From: Craspedostauros australis
Taxonomy: Eukaryota > Bacillariophyta > Bacillariophyceae > Mastogloiales > Achnanthaceae
DNA length: 64,000 nt
Assembly: GCA_026770025.1 (NCBI GenBank)
Contig: JAMXDE010000027.1
Span: forward strand, 620,001 to 684,000
Reading direction: 5' to 3'
The notes below the pieces were generated by a model. The model was not told where the DNA came from, ran no database searches, and saw only the letters and a program-made list of their open reading frames with translations. Position 1 is the first letter of the stretch. Each line of letters opens with the position of its first letter. The position numbers and the translations under genes are program-made. Positions 35,198 to 43,990 of the stretch are shown here, one piece after another.

Positions 35198-37036
35198 TCA
35201 TGTGTCGTTCCTTAGCATATGGCGGAGGAATTCAATAGCATCGTCGCCTTCCGGCAGCACCCTTGCTCCTACATTGTACAGAAACGCCTCCCGTCGCTGC
35301 ACTCGACTGGTGACAGAAAACCACGAATCATCGGTCAAGACGTCCATGTGTTGTTGTTGTTGTTGTTGTTGCTGCTGCTGTTGCGATTGCGTGCCTCTTG
35401 TGGATGCGCCATCTTGACATTCCATCCGTGCATATCTCGCGCAATTGTTCCGCCTGCCTGTGGCGTCGCTGTCGCCATCGGCAGCATCAAAACTGTCCAC
35501 ACTAGCGTCGTCGTCGTCACTGTCATCTTCCACCTCCACTTGCACGTTGAACCAGTTCCCCGCCATGTCCTGCGTCCGTCGAATCCGCTGCCTCGGTCTT
35601 CGCCGTTGACTCGCTTGACGTCGCGGCAATTCGAAGGAGGCGTACACACCCCAACAGCTTTCCATGACAAAACCCCAGTTGTTGGTGGGGCTCCGTTTCA
35701 CCACGTACGTCGGGACCTCGCGGCCGCCCACCGAAAAGCGAATGTAAGAACCGGGCTCCCTTGCCGGCATGTCGAGCGGTTGAGTCAGCAACCTCCATGT
35801 CATTGGCATGGGAGGATCTGTCAGCGCGATCGTTGTTTGGGCGGACTGGGCTGGGAGGAACCTCGGCACATCCAGGCGGAGATCGATATCGTCATCGATT
35901 TCGTTCTGTGCGAAATCGCCGTTGCCATCGGCATTAGCATTGCTGTTGGCTATAGTCCTATTGCTGTCACTGTTGTTGTCGTTGCTGCTGACGTGTACGC
36001 TTGGTACAGCGTTTTCATGATCTGACGCCGCCGTCAACGCAGATGTTGGGGTTGAGGTTGGCGTTGACGTTGACGTTGGTGATAACACGGCTACCGTCTT
36101 GACGGAGCCATCCGCCAGGAACACCATCTTACGACACGGCAGACCCGAGTACCAAGGGTCCCACGCCGTCCAATCTGCCCCAGCGCTCTCCTTGAAGCGG
36201 AAAGACCAAATGGTTCCCTGCTTCGTTTCTGGGTCGTAAACCAGCTCTTCGGTCCGGACGTGCTGCCTTTCGCTGGCATCGATGCAGGATGCCTTGAACG
36301 CCGCCTTTGGATCGTCCTCCAGCTGCTCCTTGGCTTGGATGGCGACATGCACCTTCCGCGACCAGAGGCTCTGGCACAAGTTCCTCCAGCCAGAGGCACT
36401 GGTCGACGTCAGCGCCTGCATGGACGAACTGGTTTGGCCTAAATTGAGCAAAGATCTGGCATCGAGGAAGGATGTGACATTGCAGATCAACTCGTCAGGT
36501 AGCAAGTTTAGTTGGAATGCAGCAGCGTCCGTAGCAACTCCCAACATGACGTGTTCCGCCTCCATCTCCGTGCTCCCACCGACAGACGCATCTTCAGTTC
36601 GACTTGCCCCCATGTCGCTGCAGGCGCCCACAATCAGCTGCTTGCCGTGGTGCGGTGGAGGCAATGTTGTGGTTCGGGTCTTCGTCACGTTGCATTCGAC
36701 CGTGCGCGTGGTTCGATTGACTCTGATGCTCGAACTCGGGCTCACAACGACGCTGATGCTGGCGCCTGCAGGACGAATCTCGACACCGGAATGTGCTGCT
36801 GCCGCACTTGTGCTTGCGCGAGCATCAGCGTCAGCATTGACGTCCATGTCCACGTCCACACACGGAGACGCAGCCGTAGATGCAGGAGACGCCATGGTCG
36901 TCTCAGCTCCCATGGCACCCGAGGAAGCGCCCGCACCGCAACGCCTGCTCCACTTCTTGATGTCGCGCTGGCTGGATTTCTTGAAGGCCTTCCTCAAGTT
37001 GGAGGATGGCACCTCGACACAATCAGTGTTGTTCAT
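35198..37036 (-). CDS. F-box protein
   Basis: F-box proteins are substrate adaptors of SCF ubiquitin ligases and bind Skp1. The 612-aa protein starts MNNTDCVEV with a basic N terminus (KKSSQRDIKKWSRR) and a long Ala/Ser/Asp-rich linker. The F-box is at about 176-222 (LNLLPDELICNVTSFLDARS, then LLNLGQTSS and WRNLCQSLW). The following region (WSFRFKESAGADWTAWDPWY, about 280-310) and a second conserved-looking stretch at about 415-470 (PLDMPAREPGSYIRFSVGG, NWGFVMESCWGVYASFE) probably form a substrate-binding domain of no family I can name. An Asp-rich segment and poly-Gln precede the C terminus. It is divergent from the CCCH/TRIAD gene across about 1 kb. The substrate is unknown. Confidence 0.85.
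   Translation of the reverse strand: MNNTDCVEVPSSNLRKAFKKSSQRDIKKWSRRCGAGASSGAMGAETTMASPASTAASPCVDVDMDVNADADARASTSAAAAHSGVEIRPAGASISVVVSPSSSIRVNRTTRTVECNVTKTRTTTLPPPHHGKQLIVGACSDMGASRTEDASVGGSTEMEAEHVMLGVATDAAAFQLNLLPDELICNVTSFLDARSLLNLGQTSSSMQALTSTSASGWRNLCQSLWSRKVHVAIQAKEQLEDDPKAAFKASCIDASERQHVRTEELVYDPETKQGTIWSFRFKESAGADWTAWDPWYSGLPCRKMVFLADGSVKTVAVLSPTSTSTPTSTPTSALTAASDHENAVPSVHVSSNDNNSDSNRTIANSNANADGNGDFAQNEIDDDIDLRLDVPRFLPAQSAQTTIALTDPPMPMTWRLLTQPLDMPAREPGSYIRFSVGGREVPTYVVKRSPTNNWGFVMESCWGVYASFELPRRQASQRRRPRQRIRRTQDMAGNWFNVQVEVEDDSDDDDASVDSFDAADGDSDATGRRNNCARYARMECQDGASTRGTQSQQQQQQQQQQQHMDVLTDDSWFSVTSRVQRREAFLYNVGARVLPEGDDAIEFLRHMLRNDT
35346..35390 (-). repeat. CAA/CAG repeat encoding poly-Gln
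   Basis: About 13 CAA and CAG codons in the F-box gene give an uninterrupted Gln run before HMDVLTDDSW. Confidence 0.85.
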
Positions 37037-38026
37037 CGAGATTATCGATTGATGCTGTCGCCGCTCTTGTGTGCCTCCGTTGTTGCTTGTGTCCCTTCTC
37101 TTTTGGCTTCCCTCTCAATCGCTGACGAATGCTCCGGGAGGATGATGCTCGCGCTCATGTTCGTCGCCCTGTTCGATCACCTTTCCCACTGGTGTTCCCA
37201 AGGGTGCTGCACGCGACAACAGCAGCTTCTTTTCCACATGATTGTCGCAGAAGTCATGGCAAATGGAGTGAAAAGTGATTAAATTGATCTTGTTGACTGC
37301 ATGGATTCATTTATCGAAGGAGTCATCGATGAATCAACACCAATCTGCAAACGTGCCTGTGTGGATCTTCAAGTTGACTGTCTCTCCGGAGAGACCAGTT
37401 CAACTCGATGTCTGTTTGCATTCACACATGAATGTCTGTGTTCTTGTTGTTGCACTAATACACACAGACGCACATGTGGAGTTCTCAGACTTCCAACTGC
37501 TCTCTGGTGCTCTGCATTCCTTCGCTTCATCTCCTCTACCAGATGGTAATGCTCGAAACCTCTATTTTACTATTACGAGTATCATAGGTACAATAGTATT
37601 TTGCAATAGTTTGCGACACCTCAATCCATTCCTCACGCTCGCTTCCAACCACGTCATCTCTTGCGTTCAAATCCCTACCACACGAAAAAAGATCAACATG
37701 CTGGTGAACGTGTTCAGATTTTTGGGCAGCCGTCCGATACCACATGCTTTCCTCCCTCAATGTGATCATCGAAAACCCGAGTACGGGTATTGCTCCTCCA
37801 CGCTCAAATATCTGTTGGCACTCGTAAGCATCTTCACTCGAAGATCTTCGGCCATCTCTTCCATTTGGTTTGGCTTTGGTTTGATTTCACAATCACATTG
37901 TTGCGACGTCAACAAAGGAGATCATCAACGCCATCATTTCCACTTCCACTTCCACTTCTACTGCCATCAATCATCGTACCATAATATAAAACAACAGATC
38001 TTAGCCATCGCGGAACCGGCGTCAGC
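37037..38026. other. 1.0-kb gap between divergent genes
   Basis: Shared upstream region of the F-box (-) and CCCH/TRIAD (+) genes. A TTCCACTTCCACTTCCACTT tandem repeat lies near 37940-37965 and a CGAGTAC copy at 37778. Open frames here are short and show no domain. Confidence 0.5.
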
Positions 38027-39847
38027 ATGGATTACGAGAGACCTGTTCATGCAGAATGGAACGTGGTGGGCGACGGTACATTCGCCTCCGACCTAGCCGC
38101 TGTATTCGGTTCGCAAATCACCTGCGCTGCAAAGAATCGGAAGAAAGGCACGCAGTCAAAATGGAATGACGAGAAGATTCGGCGGTTTCTATCGGAGTTC
38201 AAGACAAAGCCTTGCACGTTGGATCGCCACGATTTCCACGATCGCCGCATGTGCCCTGGCTATCATAACAGCGAGGACAAGCGGCGGGATCCGTACCATA
38301 AATTCTACGATCTAGATGAGTGTATCACCAGAGTGGAGAAAATGTACCACCCTGTCATCTTCCACACCACGCTCTGCAACCGGTTGCCAGGCTGTGACTT
38401 CGGCGACGCATGCGCCCATGCACACTCGGAAGTAGACGTACGAAATAGAACTTCCTGCAGGGTGGCATACGAGGCGCATGATTTCAAAGCTGATGTGGCT
38501 GGAAAGAAGTATGCTCCTGTCACTCTCTCCACCTTCGTCCGAAAGCCGGCGCCACGGCGTGATTACCTTTGCGAATGCCGGGAGCTGTGGTCGGCGCTGC
38601 AAACCAAACCAACGACAGATCGATTTGCTCTCTCCAAGCTGCAGCACTTTCTAATCAGCAGATCACCATCCCTGCTGCATGACATCGAAGACGCGGCGTG
38701 CGAGGAAGGACTATGCACTGTGCAGCTCCAGACTTCGGGAAGCAAGAGTCGCGTCATCCTGCAGGGATTGCACGTTCCTTGTGCCGCCAAGCGAATGGTA
38801 GAGTTGTTGAAGCCACCGTCCAAACATTTCATTAAATTCCGCAAGGAGTACGGTGCGCGAGTCATTGCAAAGCTCAAGCAAGAGGCAGGCGTTGACGGGC
38901 TTGGCGAACCGAGTGAGCTCTTCAAATCTCCGGATCTCATGGTGGAATTCGACGGTGATTCGGTGCTCATTCTCTGGGCAGTCACTTCCAAGCATCGCAA
39001 TGCCAATCGCCTCATCGAGAACGTGACCGAGAAGATCGACTACTGGACGAAGCAGGAGGAGTACGACAAGTTCGTGGAATGCTGCTGTTGCTGCGACAAG
39101 TACAACACGGATCAAGGTGTGTCATGTCCCAACGGGCATTTCTTCTGCGCTGTCGAAGGATGCCTTGATGGTGCAATCGAATCTCAGCTCCAGGTACTGT
39201 CAGCAAAGGCCGATGGGAACTTGCAGTGCCACATGTGCTCGTCTCCGTACGAACTTCGCACCATCGCGCCACATCTTTCGTCGGATCTGTACGAGAAGGT
39301 CCAGACAACGCTGGTGGATCGAAAGGTGAAGGATCATCGGGAAAAGATGGAGGAAGAATTCAACGCGAGGCTTGACGAGAAAGTCAAGGAGGTGATGGAG
39401 AAGTACGGGGACGCCGACGAGCGTTTGCGAATGCAGGCGCAGACCCATGCTCAGGAGATCCGAAATACCATTATCAACCTGGCATGTCCCCACTGCAAGA
39501 CCGTGTATTTTGACTTCACCGGTTGCATGGCACTGAAGTGCTCCATCTGCGAAGGGAACTTCTGTGGCTATTGTCATGAAAAGACGGGCACAAGCCAAGG
39601 AGCACACCAACATGTGCGCATGTGCCTGATGAATGCAACTGCCAACGGAAGCTACTATGCGAACCCGGACGAGGTGAAGGAGGCGCAGAAGCGCTACCGA
39701 ATTAGAGAATTGAAGAAGACATTGCGTCAGCACAAGAAGGATCTACAGAATGCAATCGTTATTGAGCTCGAACGGGAGCTGCGAGACCTGGACATCAATT
39801 CTGGGGCTCTGTTTGAGTTTGGAAATCTTCATGGCGATCTGTTCTAG
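38027..39847 (+). CDS. CCCH zinc-finger protein with RING/IBR-like (TRIAD) zinc modules
   Basis: Likely an RNA-binding E3 ubiquitin ligase or a degenerate relative; this is inference. The 606-aa product starts MDYERPVHAEW. Residues about 58-145 contain paired CCCH motifs (KTKPCTLDRHDFHDRRMCPG, then LCNRLPGCDFGDACAHAHSE), spaced like the plant RR-TZF/unkempt type. A middle region resembles an RNA-binding or alpha/beta fold. At about 349-420 a Cys-rich block (CCCCCDKYNTDQGVSC, GHFFC, CHMC) looks like a RING-1-type module. At about 483-540 an IBR/RING2-like module appears (CPHCKTVYFDF, GCMALKCSICEGNFCGYC). A coiled coil (KDHREKMEEEFNARLDEKVK) lies between them. A true RBR needs a catalytic Cys in RING2; CMALKC is a candidate but the spacing is unusual. 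Confidence 0.85.
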   Translation: MDYERPVHAEWNVVGDGTFASDLAAVFGSQITCAAKNRKKGTQSKWNDEKIRRFLSEFKTKPCTLDRHDFHDRRMCPGYHNSEDKRRDPYHKFYDLDECITRVEKMYHPVIFHTTLCNRLPGCDFGDACAHAHSEVDVRNRTSCRVAYEAHDFKADVAGKKYAPVTLSTFVRKPAPRRDYLCECRELWSALQTKPTTDRFALSKLQHFLISRSPSLLHDIEDAACEEGLCTVQLQTSGSKSRVILQGLHVPCAAKRMVELLKPPSKHFIKFRKEYGARVIAKLKQEAGVDGLGEPSELFKSPDLMVEFDGDSVLILWAVTSKHRNANRLIENVTEKIDYWTKQEEYDKFVECCCCCDKYNTDQGVSCPNGHFFCAVEGCLDGAIESQLQVLSAKADGNLQCHMCSSPYELRTIAPHLSSDLYEKVQTTLVDRKVKDHREKMEEEFNARLDEKVKEVMEKYGDADERLRMQAQTHAQEIRNTIINLACPHCKTVYFDFTGCMALKCSICEGNFCGYCHEKTGTSQGAHQHVRMCLMNATANGSYYANPDEVKEAQKRYRIRELKKTLRQHKKDLQNAIVIELERELRDLDINSGALFEFGNLHGDLF

Positions 39848-40870
39848 AAAGAGAGAGAGACTCGAGTAGAGAGTTTGAGTGGAGTGGAGAGGAAGAGGAA
39901 GACTGATAATATGAATTACGATACGCGACATGCCTGATTGATGCAAGGACAACTATTGGTAAACGCTTCGAAGTATAGTAGCAACGTATGATACCATACT
40001 CTAGAACTATTGTTTGTTGTCAACTCTCTTGATATTGGTACTTGTATCGCCTTGCTATGTGCATGAATGGAATAGTACAATACCTACTATACTAAGATTT
40101 CCTCCATCTCTTGTTTGGTCACGATTGGATGTGTTGGAACCTCAACGATCAATCAAATGTCACATGCGACATGTGGAGACGAAGGAAAGTTCGTCGAAAC
40201 TCGAAAATTTGGCCGTCGTTTTCGGCGACGAAATTGTCCACCCATGTGTGCTGAATTGTTGTCACTCTTTGCGCGTTGTTGGCATCAACCAACGAGTGTT
40301 TCTGTGGTGTCATGGAAAAGATGGTCATCGTTGGTCAACCAAGGAAAGAAAGCAAAAGCCAAAAGAACAGCAGAAGGAGGCATCAAAGCAAGGAGCAGAG
40401 AGCCACAATTCGGAACCGAGCAACATCGAAAGAGAAACGATACACATTGCAACAGCGGGAACCACTACCAGCGGCAACAATCAGCACGAGCAACCGGAAC
40501 AACAGCGATAGCAGCAACGACAGTCAAGATGGCAGAACCGCAGAAAGACACGGAAAGGCAGACATGCGCCTTCCAAGATTGCTTGTACGTCCCATCTCGT
40601 GAGCTTCCGAGTTCCTCCTTCCAGGACCAGGCCACCACTCGCATTCATGACTGCCGTGGACTATGACTGTGATGGTCATTTGGAGTACTCGCAATGCATG
40701 CCATGGGTTGCTTTCAATGTCCATGATGGAAGATCCCAGACCGTCGCTCACATCTCTCTCTCTCTCTTTCTTCTTGAATTCTTGCTTCTTGGATCTCTGT
40801 GTCGAATCCTCGAATCCTCCAATCCTCGCATTCTCTGACCTCATCTCTTTCATCATCCTTCTCCACGATC
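39848..40870. other. 1.0-kb intergenic gap
   Basis: Lies between two plus-strand genes. The first part is the 3' flank of the CCCH/TRIAD gene. Open frames across 40014-40666 are low-complexity and mutually overlapping, so no gene is called. A TCTCTCTCTCTC tract and GTACTCG (40685) precede the next start. Confidence 0.5.
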
Positions 40871-41743
40871 ATGGACGATGGGCCGCACCCTTCTGCCGAT
40901 CATGCCATCATGGAACGATGTCCTGGAACCTCCGACGAATCTGCCTCCGATGAATTGAACTCCACTTCCTCCGAACCCCACACAATCAACCATTCGATGA
41001 ACCATTCAATCGACCCCACCATCAACCATCGCAGCATATGGCCGCACGGGCTGCCAGGTGTCACGGTGGTTATAATAAGCATCCTGGCATTCATCCTTTC
41101 ATATAATGTTGCCTACGGTTGCTTCTACGTCGTCGCGAGGAATCCATTCGACAGATTTCCAGATTTCGATGGCAACATCGGACTGGGTCTGTGGACACGA
41201 GAGGACATCCACAGAGACGGTTACCAATGCATCATGTACTCGGAGGAATACCTCGATGACTCGTTGGATGGATTTTACTCGGCAGCCCGCGTCTTCGGCT
41301 TTGCATCCGTCGTCACGTTCGCCGTGGTCTCCATCCTGCTGATCTTGCTGGCGTGCTTCAGCTATCACCCGCATAATTTCTACTACATCGGCGCATTCGC
41401 GCTGGCTGGGAGCCTGTTCCAGTGCCTCACCTTCCTCATCTACCTCGCCAGCGTCTGCGAGGATGACAAATGCGACTTCAGCGTCGGTTCGGGTCTGGCA
41501 ATCGCAGCGACGGCGGTAGGCTTTTTGAACGCCGTGCTGCTCTTCAACATGCCGCTCATCGATCCGCCCAAGCCTGAGGTGGTTGCGAATGGAGCTGCGA
41601 CGGGTGCATACAACAGCAGTGGCAACAGCGGTAACAACATCAGCAACGGCAACACCGGCAACAACAGTGGAATCCGACCACCCAGCAATCGGACCGACCA
41701 GTACGAAGATGAGGAGATCGTCATGGGTGCCTACGCCAACTAG
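40871..41743 (+). CDS. Four-transmembrane protein, function unknown
   Basis: The 290-aa product starts MDDGPHPSAD; an upstream GTG-initiated extension is not favoured. After a Ser/Thr/Asn-rich N-terminal tail come four hydrophobic segments, at about 62-86 (VTVVIISILAFILSY), 140-162 (FASVVTFAVVSILLILLACF), 170-195 (YIGAFALAGSLFQCLTFLIY) and 207-230 (GLAIAATAVGFLNAVLLFN). The first loop is long (about 50 residues) and contains a Cys; the second loop (ASVCEDDKCDF) has a close Cys pair. This topology resembles claudin/PMP22/tetraspan-type small membrane proteins, but the W-GLW-C-C claudin signature is only partly suggested by GLWTRED and YQC. The C-terminal tail is Asn/Gly/Ser-rich and acidic. 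Confidence 0.75.
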   Translation: MDDGPHPSADHAIMERCPGTSDESASDELNSTSSEPHTINHSMNHSIDPTINHRSIWPHGLPGVTVVIISILAFILSYNVAYGCFYVVARNPFDRFPDFDGNIGLGLWTREDIHRDGYQCIMYSEEYLDDSLDGFYSAARVFGFASVVTFAVVSILLILLACFSYHPHNFYYIGAFALAGSLFQCLTFLIYLASVCEDDKCDFSVGSGLAIAATAVGFLNAVLLFNMPLIDPPKPEVVANGAATGAYNSSGNSGNNISNGNTGNNSGIRPPSNRTDQYEDEEIVMGAYAN

Positions 41744-42137
41744 AAGCGCTCAACCAAAATGAACGCGGTGCTTTGCAGAAGCACAGCAATCCCAATTCAC
41801 TGGCAATGCGATGGCAATAGAACTTTCACGTGAGCAATGTACGGTTGATGCATCAATCATGCTACTCTTCGTCAATGGCCCCGCTCTTTCCTGAAAAGTA
41901 CAAATCCGTTTGTGTGTGAGCACACTCGAGTACTACTCTCATAAAACATGTATTTTCTGATCTGTAATATTACAATGCGATGGAGAACTTTACTCAAGTG
42001 GATCGTATGTACAATATGAAGTAATTGTGAGCGGCACTCCGCTCTTCTCCTATCCGCAGAGAGGGCTCCGCCGTACCAACACCAACTTGCGCATTGGAAA
42101 CGCATCCATACACGTACATACATGGATGCATCTACGA
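41744..42137. other. Intergenic gap between convergent genes
   Basis: About 390 bp of 3' flank for both genes, with CGAGTAC at 41927 and no visible gene. Confidence 0.6.
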
Positions 42138-43640
42138 TCACAGCACATCCTTGAGGCACTCCGGTATTCTCATGTCACCATCCGCACCCAGCGGCCATTC
42201 CAACCCCCATTCCTCGATGAACTTGGGATTCCAAAACCGAGTCGCATGGCGTTGCCCACCATCGCAGATCACCGCCACGATCTTGGAGCCCTGCGGCAGC
42301 TCCATCGCCGAACGCACGGCTCCGACCACGTTCATCGCGGAGCTGGATCCCACCCACAGGCCTTCCGTCTGCAACAGCCAATGCGCCATATCCACGGCCT
42401 CCTGATCCGCCACGCGAATGGCATCCGTGATGTGATCCACGCCCAGCTCAAAGTTCTGTGTCACGCGGTCCAATCCGATGCCCTCGGCCAGCGTGTCGTA
42501 CCGATGGCGGCGCAGCTTGCGCTCGGCCTGTTCGGAAGCATACGCGACGCCGTACTGGATCTTGTTGAACAGCGCGCTGCCAGGCGGATCCACGAGCACG
42601 ATTTTGCAATCGGGATTGTGCTCGCGCAGGTACTTGCCAACGCCAGCGATGGTGCCGCCAGTTCCGGCTGACATGACGAAGGCATCCAACGATCCGCCGG
42701 GACATTGACGCAAAATCTCCGGTCCCGTCTGGCGATAGTGAATCTCGAAGTTGGCTTCGTTTTCAAACTGATTGATGAACACGGCGTCAATGCCGCGATG
42801 CTGACGTGCCAGGTTGGCCACGTTGCGTGCGATGTTGACGTAATGGTTGGGATTGGAGATGGCGGCCGTCGGCACGACATGCACGACGGCACCCAGCGAA
42901 CGCAAGATCGACTGCTTCTCCACGGCCTGGTCATCGGGCAGAACGACGAGGCAGGCATGTCCACGCGCCGCGCACAGCGTCGCAAGCGCTATGCCCGTCG
43001 AGCCGGATGTTCCTTCGACGACGAGACCACCGGATCGTGATTTCTTCATGGCCTCATCGATCATTGCATGCAGCTCCTTGTCCGCGGCCGACGATGGTGA
43101 TGAGGGTGCTTGCGATTGCCCATTTTCTTCTTTGAGATGCAGCGTATTCGCATGCAACGATGCATCAGTTGCCGCATCATCAGCTGTTGCGGATGATGTT
43201 GATGGCAACAAGGCTTCCCGTTCGGCGCGTCGAATCATGGACAACGCCGCACGGTCCTTGCCAGTGCCACCAGGATTCATGCATTCCATCTTGGCGTAGA
43301 TCGACCGGCCGAGAATCGCAGATAGCTTGCGCAGGTGCACCATCGGCGTCCCATTCTCAATCAGCTGTTCGTGCGCTGTAGTCGCATTTGTGCTCGCCAA
43401 TGGCGATGAATGGTCGGATCTTCTCTTTGTTGTCGTTCTTGTTGTCGTTCTTGTTGTTGTGTGTGCTCTATCATCCATCCATCGTTTTGCCAGCGCCATG
43501 GCAATAGTCAGCGTCGATGAGGCGAGCGCTGCGATTATGTACACCCTCGTTGCTCCATTCCCATGACTAGCAGCATGCTGTGATGCTGATGCTGATGATG
43601 ATGATGATGACGATGACGATGCTGGTGATGGTGAGACCAT
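42138..43640 (-). CDS. Membrane-anchored cysteine-synthase-like PLP enzyme (Mcy1-like)
   Basis: Fold-type II PLP enzymes of this family make cysteine from O-acetylserine and sulfide or act on related substrates. The 500-aa protein starts MVSPSPASS and has a Ser-rich N terminus and a single hydrophobic segment at about 30-50 (VYIIAALASSTLTIAMALA), followed by a basic Thr/Arg stretch. The catalytic core begins at about 95. Lys128 in NPGGTGKDRAAL is the expected PLP Schiff-base lysine. The phosphate/substrate loop EGTSGSTGIALA, SAGTGGTIAGVG and EGLWVGSSSAMN are all present. An insertion of about 50 residues between KDRAALSMIRRAE and GGLVVEGTSGS is rich in Ser/Ala/Asp. A single N-terminal TM with a cytosolic-facing PLP domain matches yeast Mcy1, a mitochondrial outer-membrane protein; localisation here is inference. 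Confidence 0.9.
   Translation of the reverse strand: MVSPSPASSSSSSSSSASASQHAASHGNGATRVYIIAALASSTLTIAMALAKRWMDDRAHTTTRTTTRTTTKRRSDHSSPLASTNATTAHEQLIENGTPMVHLRKLSAILGRSIYAKMECMNPGGTGKDRAALSMIRRAEREALLPSTSSATADDAATDASLHANTLHLKEENGQSQAPSSPSSAADKELHAMIDEAMKKSRSGGLVVEGTSGSTGIALATLCAARGHACLVVLPDDQAVEKQSILRSLGAVVHVVPTAAISNPNHYVNIARNVANLARQHRGIDAVFINQFENEANFEIHYRQTGPEILRQCPGGSLDAFVMSAGTGGTIAGVGKYLREHNPDCKIVLVDPPGSALFNKIQYGVAYASEQAERKLRRHRYDTLAEGIGLDRVTQNFELGVDHITDAIRVADQEAVDMAHWLLQTEGLWVGSSSAMNVVGAVRSAMELPQGSKIVAVICDGGQRHATRFWNPKFIEEWGLEWPLGADGDMRIPECLKDVL
43575..43618 (-). repeat. Ser-coding trinucleotide repeat
   Basis: CAT/GTCATC/ATC-type units encode the poly-Ser and Ser-Ala run at the N terminus of the Mcy1-like protein. 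Confidence 0.75.
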
Positions 43641-43990
43641 TGTCAATCCGCTGTGGTTGTGCGAGTTCGGTCGCTTGTGCTGTTTGCCGTTTGCTTGCGG
43701 TTTGTTTGTTGTCGTTGCTGGAAGGATCCTAGGTAACTTGTGGCTTCAGTTGTCCTGTTGTCCCTCGAGATCACAGCGGAAACGTGGTAAGGCGCAGCTT
43801 ACGCAACTGTGACTAGAGAGTATCATCCATCTCGAAACAGAAAATGTGTCTTGTCGTTCAAACTCTTGACTTCAATTACCTACTTTGACATTCGCTTCGC
43901 TTCTACGCTTTTCTTTCAACACACACGATATCTAGGGATGCGCACTCTTGAATAGAGTACGTTGTACGTACGTATGCCTCGCCGTCCATC
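43641..43990. other. Intergenic gap between two minus-strand genes
   Basis: About 350 bp comprising the 5' flank of the Mcy1-like gene and the 3' flank of the homeodomain gene. GTACGTTGTACGTACGTA near 43957-43975 is a short self-complementary stretch. No gene is seen. Confidence 0.55.

Noticed and set aside
35219-36025. Plus-strand 268-codon frame opposite the F-box gene
   Set aside because: Leu-rich repeats there come from the complement of poly-Gln and Asp-rich codons.
42027-42671. Plus-strand 214-codon frame over the Mcy1-like gene
   Set aside because: The minus strand encodes the PLP enzyme with catalytic motifs; the plus frame has none.
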